Part shown: positions 24,001 to 36,000 of the stretch, in pieces
How the letters are laid out: each line of letters begins with the position of its first letter
How positions within the stretch are numbered: position 1 is the first letter of the stretch
Source: Lates calcarifer
Taxonomy: Eukaryota; Chordata; Actinopteri; Centropomidae
Length of the DNA stretch: 64,000 nt
Assembly: GCF_001640805.2 (NCBI RefSeq)
Contig: NC_066833.1
Coordinates: 1,251,992 to 1,315,991, forward strand
Direction: 5' to 3'
Program-made: the position numbers and the translations under genes
The notes under the pieces: model-generated
Databases searched by the model: none
What the model was told of the DNA's origin: nothing
What the model saw: only the letters and a program-made list of their open reading frames with translations

Positions 24001-27000
24001 ACTTGTAGTCCCAACAACCTCCTGGAACAAATTTCATCTTTTTCCATTTCATTCCATAAACCTGCCATAATTACAAGGCAATCTTAGCTGTAGTTCCAAA
24101 ACTATCCCAATATAGGCTGCAGTCGCATAAACATTCGCAACGTAGCTGTGGGCCTTTGGCCACTGTGACAACAAATTAAATGTTACAGATCTCAGCTTTA
24201 AGACGTCTTCATGGATTTTTTTCCCCCCCGTGTATGTAATTAACAGTTTCCGATCTTTTTGTAGACCCCCCATCTTTTGTCAAAGTACCTCAGCCTGTTG
24301 AAGGGCTGAAGGGTAAGGACGTGAGTCTGTACTGCGAGATGAGCGGTACAGCTCCGTTCCAGATCACCTGGTTCAAAGACAAGAAACCTTTGATGGAGAG
24401 CAGGAAGTATAAGATGGTGAGTGAGGGCAGTTCAGCCACATTGCATATCATTGGGATTGAGCCCTCAGACGCCGGCGACTATGAGTGCAAAGCGTCAAAC
24501 AGTGTAGGAAGTGACACCTGCCAGACATCAGTTAAACTCAGAGGTCAGTAGAAATTGCGATGGTCTCAAATGAAAATCATTAGAATTAGATTTTCAAGTT
24601 ACTTTTGTCACCTTGCTGACTTTGCCTTTTGCGCTGTTTTTCTCCTCTCTTCAGAGCCACCATCGTTTGTGAAGAAACTGTCAAACATGACAGTAATACT
24701 GGGAGAGGAGGTGACCCTTGTGGCCACTGTTAAAGGCTCTGAACCCATTACTGTGTCCTGGGTTCAAGACAAGGATCACATTCTCAGGGACGGTGACAAC
24801 AGGAAAATCACCTTTGAGAACAACCAGGTCGCTCTTAAAGTCTTTAAGGCTGATGCAACCACGGCAGGCAAATACACCTGCCAACTCAGAAACGATGCTG
24901 GGAGTGTGGAGTGTTTCGCTAACTTGACTGTTCTAGGTTTGTAACCGTATAATTCTCTCTTTCTCTAGCAGTTTTGTTTTTGTGTCCTTCCCTTGTAGGT
25001 TTGATTTAAAACAATTCTGCTCCTTTTCTGTTGATTCCAGAACCTGCCATGATTGTAGACAAGCCCGATGCTCTGAGTGTGACGGCAGGCGATATAGCTG
25101 CACTTGAGGTCAAAGTATGTGGAACCCCAGAGCTCGTTCCTAAGTGGTTCAAGGATGGCGTGGAGCTCGCGTCTGGGAGGAAATACAAAATTTCATTTTC
25201 TCGGATGATATCCAGCCTAAACGTACTCTCTGCAGAGAAAATGGACTCTGGAGAATATACATTTGAGGTTATGAACCAGGTCGGGAAGGACCTGAGTAAA
25301 ATTAATCTCACTGTCTTAGGTTGGTGTCTTCTCTTTACTTTGAGTTTGATGAGTAGAGCTGGGTATTTTTTTTTTAAATGTTGAGGTTAGTAACAATAAC
25401 ACACCTAAGATTTGGTACCAATACCAAAACAATTGTTAATATATATTTTTTTTATCCTTACCTTCAGAAAATAAGACCAAAGATTTCAATTTTTAAAAAT
25501 TTACTACAAAAGCCAAAGTTTTCTATTGTTAGATGTCTTAACACAAGCAGTCTCACAAGAGCTTTGGTGAAACACCTTTTTGTCTGTCCTTAAAAAGCAT
25601 TGAGGTTTTATACCCAGCCCTGTTAATAGCAGTGCATTCACGGTTGTATTTGTACTGATGCACTACTAACTGCTTGTTTCTGTCCCTAACAGATAAGATC
25701 ATACCTCCAACATTCTCAAGGAAGTTAAAGGATTGTAACACAGTTGTTGGAAAAGTTGGAGAGATGGAGTGCAAAGTGTCAGGCTCCCCACCTTTTACCA
25801 TTTCATGGTACCATGATGGGGAGGAAATACAGAGTGGACCAAATTATGAGATTTCATTCAGTGAAAACAACTGCACACTCAAAGTGCCCACTCTGAAACT
25901 GTCTGACTCTGGAGTGTATAAATGTAAAGCTGTCAACAAAGCAGGATCCAGTGAAACCACAGCCTCCTTGGTTGTCAAAGGTCAGTAAATACAGAAAGTC
26001 TCTTTTTGGCTGTAAATATTAATGTATTACACATTTTCTTTTTTCAGATAACCAGAGCTGTTTGAAATGAGGAAATGTTTGATGTTGAAGAAGGTTTATG
26101 ATGGATTATCTATACACTTAACAGTCACAACATTAAATCACTGACAGATGAAGTGAACAACATTGATCTGGTTACAATCCAATGTTCTGCTGGGAAACCA
26201 TGGGTCCTCCATTCATCTGGATGGATTCATCTTTGGATTCATCTACTTTGGCCCATACCACCCACCTAAACATTGTTGCAGACCACCACACCACAAAAAC
26301 TGCTCAGAAATGCCTCCAGGAACACATCAAAGAGCCCAAGGTGTTGACCTGGTCTCCAAACTCCCCAGATCTCAATCTGATCCAGAATCTGTGGGACCTG
26401 TCTAATATTGTGTAGTTCCCCCTTGTGCCACCAAAACAGCTCTGACCAGTATGGGCATGGACGTGGGACCTCTAGGTTGTCTTGTTTTGTCTGGCACAGG
26501 ACATTTGGCAGTGGATCCTTCGGGTGTGGGATATATTAGATGGGGCGTGAACAGGTTCTTGAAGTGCAAAAAAAGTCAACTCCTGATTCAAGTATACTTA
26601 TCCCAACATGTTTGATGTCTTTACCCAGAACCTCCATCTTTCGTGGTGCCACCACAGCCAGTGGAGGCAATGCCAGGCTCTAACGTGACTTTCTCAGCCA
26701 TGGTGAGAGGCAGTGCCCCCCTCAAACTGAAGTGGTTCAGAGGAACAAAGGAGATCCTGGCTGGACGGGGCTGTGATTTCTCCCTGAAGGATAACCAAGT
26801 TATTTTGGAGCTTTTCAATGTAGACAGATCTCATGCTGGAGAGTATACCTGTCAGATCATTAATGATGCAGGAAAAGAAAGCTGTCCAGTTAATCTCACT
26901 GTCAAAGGTGAGTATATTTTTCCTCTATTATCCCCTAAATTCAAGTCAAGTATCTTTACATTTGTGCTGACTGAAGTGCCGCATATAATCCCCATCATAT

Positions 27001-30000
27001 GTAGTGTGCATTTCCTTGATCTGGGCTTATCACTGCCAAGTGGTCAGAGTATTAGAATGATAATCTAAAGGCCTTTACATACTGAGGCCATGATGAATAA
27101 ACAACACTTAAGTGTAGAATACTCTCCTGTGAATATACAGGAGCTGAAGCTCCAGCACAGCTGGTTCTGGACATATTTTAGGATATCATGGGACAGTTTG
27201 AGGTCCTCTTGGAGATGTTAACACCAGATGTGAGGACCAACTACCAGAATCATTTGAGTCTCTGTCAGTCTATGATTGGTTGATGTCTTTATTCACGGTG
27301 TGAAAGCTTAGAAAAATCACCCTGAATTTGAAAAAATAATTGTGTCATTTATTTGAAGCGTTACATTTGCATTCTATGTGAAAGGACTCATGACAAAAAC
27401 AACAGTTTGAAAAACTATATTTGTGTCCAAAATGGTTATGTGAAAAAAACCTTGTGGTGCGTAAAGACTTTTACAGTAAAATAAACAATGATCTGCTTGA
27501 TTCCACTGCTGTAATGGTCTAAAAATGCCTTTCTATCAGACAATTTTAATGTTACTGAGTCAAGTATTTTACTAGCAAGTACAGACTTGAAACATCATGT
27601 TTAATCGTGTCCCTCAGAGCCAGCAGCCTTCTCCAAGAAGCTGAAGGATGTTTCAGTTGAGAAGGGCAAACCATTAATGTTGGAGTGTACGTACACTGGA
27701 ACTCCAAAGATCACAGTAAACTGGTACAAAGACGGCCAACAGATCTTTGCTTCTTACAAGTACAACATTACCACAACTGAGAGCTCCTGCATCTTGGAGT
27801 GTCTCAGCACTGATGACAAGGAGGCGGCAGGAAAATACAGCTGCGAAGTGTCCAACGACGCTGGAAGGGACACATGTGAGGCAGCTGTGTCCATCCTTGG
27901 TAAGTTCAACTTCTCTTAAACACTTTCAAATAAGATTTCTTAAAAAGTCAGCTCAATTTTGTGATTCTGTGCTATGAGGATTTTGCAGGTTTTCTGCACA
28001 TCATAATGACGCAGTGTGACCACTAGATGTCAGGCTTCACACAGTTTTCTGCTTTGTTTAAATCGTTTGTGTCTTTGACTACAGAGCCACCATACTTTGT
28101 CGAGTCTCTGGAGCCCATGGAGGTGACCACAGGAGACGCTGTGTGTCTGAAGTGCCAGGTGGCGGGCACACCTGAGATCAAGGTGTCCTGGTTCAAGGCC
28201 GATGGCAAAGTCCGGTCCAGCCCCACCTGTAAACTGGAGTACTCAAAAGGTGTCGCCTGTCTGAAGCTCAGCAAAGCCACCAAGGCCGACATCGGGGAGT
28301 ACACCTGCAAGGCAGAGAACCGGATCGGTTCCGCCTCCTCCACCTGCAAACTCAATGTTCTAGGTAAACACCTGATTTTCCCTCTCTCCAGACTACTGCA
28401 TTTCTGTTTGTGTCATAGAAAATTTTGTGTCTATTTTTACAAAATTCAACACAGTTTTTATGCCTCATAAAAATGCAAATAAATCACATGAATCTTAAAC
28501 ACAAATTAAGTAAATTAAATAACTCTCACAAATACAAACAGCTTATTCCTAAAGCACTTGTTTCAGTTATAAGATGGAAAACAAAAGTCTTTAGAAATAA
28601 CAATGATTTATAGTGTTGTAAAGTAGTACTTTGTTTCATTTCACCACTGGTTACTTTTCTCAGCCAGATTCCTGCTACTCACTGTCGTGTCTTAATCTTC
28701 TCCAGAGGCAAAAACGCCACCATCCTTCCCCAAGAAAATAACCAGCCTGCAGCAGACCGAGGGTCAGCCGGTCAGGTTTGAGTGTCGCGTCGCCGGCTCA
28801 TCACCCATCGAGGTGTCGTGGCTGAAAGACGGCGAGCCTCTGAAGCAGGGAGATGAGTTCTCTATGTTGTACGACGACAACACAGCCATGCTGCAGATCA
28901 GCCGTGGCGAGATGAGGCACTCTGGGGAGTATACTTGCGTGGCTACCAACAGCGTGGGCTCTGCCTCCTGCAGAGCCAAGCTCACCCTACAAGGTCTGTT
29001 GAGCATGAGAATGTGACTGACTGGTTTCATGATTATGATTTAAACACTGCAGGATGTTCAGGAAATCAACAACATATCTGTCAGTGGGGGGTTTGTAGCA
29101 GACTTCATGGCTCTGACTCCAAACACAAAAATATTATTCTCTCTAGTTTGAAGCAGAATTTCTCAACTCTCTTATAGTAAAGAAAGGATTTTAATCAGCT
29201 CTTTTTTTAGCAGACTGAAGAGATCCATGAAAAAAAAACTGTGTGACAGCATTAAATACATCTGACATTGAAAAGTTTTAATCTCATCTGTATATGAATG
29301 CAGCCTGCAGGTGTCCTGAGCCAGAGGTTGAGAAACTCTGCTTTCGGTTTTAATAAGAGTTCAGTGAGACTCAAGACAGACAGTGAGGTGATGTGTGTGT
29401 GGTAAAACAGATTAACGTGACTAATGTTAACAGAGCTTCTGTCAGACAGTGTGAAGCTGTTTGATGCTCAAACTGTTGAAAATTTTGATCTAAAAATTTA
29501 TTGTTGTTGTCGTCTTATCTTCCTCCCGTTCTGTCATGGACCTGCAGAACCACGATACCCTCCGGTCTTTGACAGGAAGTTGTCACCACAGGAGGTGACA
29601 GTGGGTGACAGCATTGAGCTGGAGTGTCACATGACCGGCTCTGCCCCCATTAAAGTCACATGGTCCAAAGACCATAAAGATATTCGCTCTGGGGGAAATT
29701 ATAAGATCAGCTGTGTGGATAACACGCCCCACCTGACCATTCTGAAGGCAGATAAAGCCGACACGGGGAGATACTTCTGCCATGCCTCTAATGACATGGG
29801 GAAGGACTCTTGTTCCTCTGATATCACTGTCAAAGGTATTTTAACCCGGGCCACACCCAAGTCATCTCGGCCCTCTCTTCTTTAACACTCAAGCCCCTTT
29901 GAGGGCGTTTCTTTGTGTGGGACAAAAACAACCTTCCTCTCCTGACTGTCACTTTATTCTCTTCTTTCCAGAGCGTAAAAACCCTCCGGTGTTCACCAAA

Positions 30001-33000
30001 AAGCCCTCAGAGCACATCGAGGACATGGAGGGCAAACTGGTGAAGATGGAGGGCCGGGTCTCTGGCTCGCAGCCCATGTCTGTTAGTTGGTTCAAAGACA
30101 ACAAGGAGATCTACAGCTCCGACAAATACGACATCAGCTTTAAGAGCAACGTGGCTGTGCTGTGCATTAAGAGCAGCCAGGTGAGCGACAGCGGCAGGTA
30201 CTCCTGCCAGGCCTCCAACGAAGCTGGAACAGTCTCCTGTGACGTCGTTGTGGGCATCTCAGGTAGGTTTGAATTAGGGGACGGTGAGACATAATTACAA
30301 CATATAGATCCTATAATAATGAGAAAAAAACAATCTCGTTGTGAGATACAAATCTTATAGTCCAAGGGCTTTTACCATTGTCCAGTAATCTCAGCACTGT
30401 CACTAGAACAGTCGGCTGAAATGAAACCATCCTATCTCTCCTGCAGAGGCCAAGAAGCCTCCAGTGTTTGACGTCCCTCTCAAACCGGTGACTGTAGATG
30501 AGGGTGAGAAGCTGAGCCTCAGGTGTCACGTCTGCGGGTCTCCTCCTCTGAAGATCCAGTGGATGAAAGACAGAAAGGACCTGACGTCGGCCGGCAGCAC
30601 CAGGATCAGCTTCTCTGATGGGACAGCCTGTTTGGAAATCAGCCAGGCATCCAGACACGATGCTGGTGACTACCTCTGCAAGGCTACCAACGATGCCGGC
30701 AGTGAGTTCTGCAAAGCCAAAGTCATTGTGAAAGGTAAGAACTGTGAACGGCACTAGTAAATTATTCAGGTGTCAGCTTGACACTGGCTCCTTGATAGAT
30801 TTCTTTATTTTAAAATATTACTGCTCAATTTTATGGCCTCAAACAGCCTAGTCCCCTAAATACCTCTCCAATCTATGGACGTGTTACGTGCCCCTTTGAC
30901 CACTGAGATCTGCTGATGGCCCCCTGCTCTTAGCTCATAGCTTGGGTTGAAGGGTGACCAGGCATTTGCCTCTGCCCAACAGAGCTACTTGCCTGTTGAA
31001 CTCAGGCATGCTATAGGCATTTGGAGATGTCATATTTATATTCATATCTATTTGATGTCATTTATTTTATCGTTTTTATCTCCTCTATGTGTGTGTTTTT
31101 ATCTGGTTTTGTTTCTTTTGTGAAGCAAAATACTCATGGTTCCTGCTCAGTGCTCATCTCCTTTACAAAAACATGTAATGACTTAAACTGTCCGCCAGGT
31201 GGAGGTGTTTGATGTCAGGCAGATAGGAGGGAACAAACCAGCAGAAAAATGTTTAACTGGTATTATGTGAAATCAACAGCAGAAAAACTGGTCAGTTAAT
31301 CAGCTGATGTACTCAAATAGGAAATTTTAGGCAGTGTGCATAATAGTTTATTATTATCAAGATTTTAACACCAAATCTCACTGTTTTCAAGAGCAGCTTT
31401 AATTAGTCATACGTCAGTTTGTCCTGTTTTCAGTTTTTCGCATCACTTTTCTTTTTAAGAGTTTGATGTCTGTGACTCACTCACACTGTACGAAATAACA
31501 AATGGATACTAGTTAAAAATGTCATTCAGACTAAAATCTCTGCTGCCGAGTAATTCCTAATTATGTACATCAGCTTATTAACTGACCAACCCTTCTACTG
31601 TAGTTTTATGGTCTATAATTGTGTTTTCACATAGTTAAACATTCTTCTGCCCCTTTGTTTCCTCCTGTTTGTCAGACATCAAACAGCTCAATCTAGTGGA
31701 CAATTTAAGTCATGACATGTTTTTGTTACAGTGAAGCACTGGGCAAGGACCATGAGTGATTTGAGAGAAGCTCTGGCATTCATCACTTTTCTTGTACTTA
31801 AAATGTTTTCAGTGGTATGAACAACATTTAAATGATGGTCCATTAAGAGACTGTTTTTAGCACCCGACTGCAAATCATGATCAATCAAAGCTCTGTTCTT
31901 ATAACATGTTGTTGCCATCTGTATCAATATAATCAACATGTTTTGGATCCTCTAATACGATTCATGACTAAATTTGCTATATCTTTGACTGTTGATTTCT
32001 TAGTGAAACTTTTTTTTTACTCTATGATACATATTTATGAATGATACTTTCTCACAAACAGCAGCCCAATATGGCAGTTTGAGGGGAACCTATGAATGCA
32101 AATTGCAGGCTCATGAACAGTAAAGCATAAAAAAAATCTGGAACATGAAAGGTAAAATGAGATAGAATGATAAACTAAGCACAATTACATCAAATATGAT
32201 CTGTATGTATTTGTCTGCTGGAGCTTACTGTGTAGGTATATGTACAGACTTATACCTAGTCAAGAGTTTCCCAGCAGCATTTTGGACAAGTTGAAAACAA
32301 TACAGTGAGGATTTGCAAAGGCAAAAAGGGAGGATATAAAAGCATAGATTAACATTTCCATCTGACACAGTGGACCTGAACTTTACAATATTTCTGAGCT
32401 GGCATAAGACTGAACAAAGACTGAACGTGTTGGTCCAGAGTCAGAGCCTGGCCCACAATAACACTTAGATTTCTTTTTTTTCTTAGAAACAATATTTTTG
32501 TGTTTTTGTTTTTAAATAAAGCTAAACAGTTTTGTTAATGTTGCTCTGTGATGTTATTTTGCAGAGAAACCAGGAGCAGCTCCACCTCCCGCTGAGGTTC
32601 CAGCTGCAGCCCCAACCAAAAAACTGGACAACCTGTTCTTCATCGAGGAGCCCAAAACTGCTCACGTCACCGAGAGTGAGACGCACAACTTATACATAAC
32701 ACACAGCATGGATTGAACATAATACCAAACACACAATTTGAGAAGTAGACGATTAGACTGTAGTTTTCTCCTGATCCTCCATCTGTTGTTTCACAGAGGG
32801 CATTGCCACCTTCATCGCCAAGGTGGGTGGCGACCCTATCCCCAGCGTAAAGTGGATGAAGGGGAAGTGGAGGCAGATCACGCACGGTGGCCGGATCTCC
32901 ATTGACCAGAAGGGCCAGGATGCCAAGCTGGAGATCAGAGAGGTGACCAAGTCAGACTCTGGTCAGTACAGGTGTGTCGCCTCCAACAAGCATGGAGAGA

Positions 33001-36000
33001 TCGAGTGCAGCGCCGACATGCACGTGGATGAAAAGAAAGAGACGACGATGCCCGAGGGAGATCTCCGAGCCAAACTGAAGAAGTGAGTTTCTGTGTTGGA
33101 TGTTTCTGTCAGCTTCCAGGCAATAATCTGACCCTTTGGTGGTTTTGTTTTGTGTTTTTGTATTTACAAAGTCTTGATGTCTCCTTTGTTTTGTTCTCAG
33201 GACACCGTCAAAGCAGAAGAGTCCACAGGAGGAGAAGGACATTGACATTGTTGAGCTGTTGAGGAATGTGGACCCCAAAGAGTATGAAAAATATGCCCGA
33301 ATGTACGGCATCACAGACTACCGCGGCCTGCTTCAGGCCATCGAGCAGCTGAAGAAGGAGAAAGCTGAAGAAAGTGGAAGACCGGTAACACTCTGTACTG
33401 TCAGCACTTGTGATGTGTTTGTGTCTGTAGATGTTGTGCTGAATAATGTTGTTGTTGTTGTTGACAGGAACTGGAACGTGGAGACAGAGAGTCTGATGAG
33501 GACATGGCCCGACTGGTGGCCGACCTGCAGAAGAGGATGGAGCGCACAGAGGTCAGGACACATTTACTGTTTTCATCAGGAGGTACACATACATCCATAC
33601 ATTAGTGCAGGCACTGGGCAGCAATAATAATCTGCACAAACAAAATGGAAAATCAGAAACTGGATAGGCTTATTGCTTCTCTTTGCACACAACTCTGACA
33701 GATCACCTGATAAATTTTAAATGTGGAGTCTGCATTTTCTCCTCATTCATACCTGATTCATTCTGATATTGATACATACTGTAGATACAGTATTATTAAA
33801 GGTCGCTTTGTTAGTATGAGTCAAGAGATCAGTTTCTGTGGCTGTGGTTGTAACTATTACTGGGGAGGGGGATGAAATGTGATGGGATTAAAATCACTTA
33901 CCAGAGACGATGAGAGTGATGTTGAAATCATCACACTCCCCTAGAGAAAGAAGTCCACTCTGAATGGGGCTTTAGTGTTGACAGAAAATGGTGGTGTATC
34001 CAGAGAATTAATTCTCTTGTTGCTCCTGCAGCCTGTCACCGTGATGAAGGACATCTCTGATCAGTCCGTCTTCACCAACAAGGAAGCAGTGTTCGAGTGT
34101 CAGATCAAGATCAACTACCCAGAGATCACCCTGTCCTGGTACAAGGGCACACAGAAACTGGACACCAGCGATAAGTACGACATCAGCATCAGCGGTGACC
34201 GCCACCTGCTCAAGATCAAGAACTGCAAGTCGTCTGACCAGGGCAACTACCGGGTGGTCTGTGGGCCGCATATCTCCAGCGCCAAGCTCACCGTAATGGG
34301 TCAGTGCTGATGCTGTACACTGTACCAGCACAACATCTGGTAGTTATTATCACAGCTGGACTGCAGTCAGTCCTTGTTTACAAATACCGACTCTGGGTTC
34401 TTTAGTGTTATTGAGTGGGTTTAAAACTATGGTATCACTGCAGTGATGGCAGTTTACTTCCGCATCCAACCTGTATTCGTCTGCATGCCGAGACTTGAGG
34501 AATGAAATGAGGGATCTTTGGTCTAGCCACTTTTTCCAAGGAAAAGACTGAGCTTGCATTGATCTAACGTTTTGGTGGCTTGTGAGCAGCAGAAAGCTGA
34601 AGAATAAAATATGTGACAGAGATTATTGTCACAATAGGGTAACAAACAGCAAACAGCTGCCCATTCATTTACTCTGCCTGATTCATTATCATTTAAAAAA
34701 AATATTGATTTGTGGAACCTTAAGCAAATCTGATGCATCAGTGAATTTAATTCAGATTTTCTTTGTTGTGTTTTATCTTTCAGAGGCGGAGGTTGAGAAG
34801 CACCTGCAGGACACATCGGGTAAGGAAGGGCAATCGTGTACACTGTCTTGTCAGTTGTCCATCCCTAACGTAGAGGCTCAGTGGTATAAAAACGGCAAGC
34901 AGTTAGAGATGAAGGGCAGGTACATGTCCGAGGTGAAACACAAGGTTCAGAAGCTTCTGATCAAAGACCTGAAACCTGAAGACCAGGGTCGATACACCTG
35001 CAGGTACCAGCACCTGGAGTCCTCGGCCGACCTCTGGGTGGAAGGTTTGTACCTGGAAACCTTCCTGCAACCTTCTAGACGTGGTGGATGTTCTGCCCGT
35101 TTACTAACCTCTTTTGAATCCCTCCATCAAACTCTGAGACTAATGTTGGAGTTTTGGATTTTTCCCTCTTTTTTTCTCTTTCTTCTGGGATTTGTCCTCC
35201 TCTGTCTTAACATCCTTCACTCCTCTCCTCTCCTGGATTATCGTGCAAAAAAACGTCTGCCATCATCTCATTCGTTGTCTCCTTACATTCGTCTCGACTC
35301 AAATCCACCCCACCCCTCCAACAACCCATCATCTTAACTGTCCCATAAACATTGCTCTGATCATCATTGCTAACCATGTGGATGTTGTGTCGGTGAAAAC
35401 TACCATTCAGCTATTGTCATACATTCCCAGTTGTGATGCCAAACACGTTTACCCATTCACGTCTTTATCTGTTTTAGCTGAACAAATTCATTTCACCAAA
35501 CGCATCCACAACGTCGAAGTCAACGAGCGCCAGTCGGCCACCTTTGAGTGTGAGGTGTCCTTCGACAACGCAATCGTTTCATGGTACAAAGACACCTGGG
35601 AACTGAAAGAGAGCCCTAAGTACAACTTCAGAAGTGAGGGCCGAAGACATTTCATGGTCATCCGAAATGTGACCATTGAAGACGAAGGTGTGTAGAGCGT
35701 CATCAAGCCCCAAAGGCCCGTCACAAAGCCCTATAGATTTTTTTTTCTAATTGTTTTTATGACTTGAGTGTTAAACGTCTTCATTACTAATCCCATGTAG
35801 GCGTGTACTCAGTGATTGTGAGGTTGGAGCCCAGAGGAGAGGCTAAGAGCACAGCTGAGCTTTATTTGTCTGGCAAAGGTACAGTTCCTAGTCAGGCGGC
35901 ACCTTTTATGCTTCTGTTCAGCTTTTGTCTGTTTTAGTGTTTAATGCATCGTTCACTCTTTCCCTTTTTCACAGAAATTGAATTAGCAATGGTTCCCTTT

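Noticed and set aside
34582..35337. Open frame of 251 codons with a hydrophobic C-terminal stretch
   Set aside because: It reads through the intron on both sides of the N2A Ig exon 34784-35044. The hydrophobic part is polypyrimidine intron sequence, not a membrane segment.
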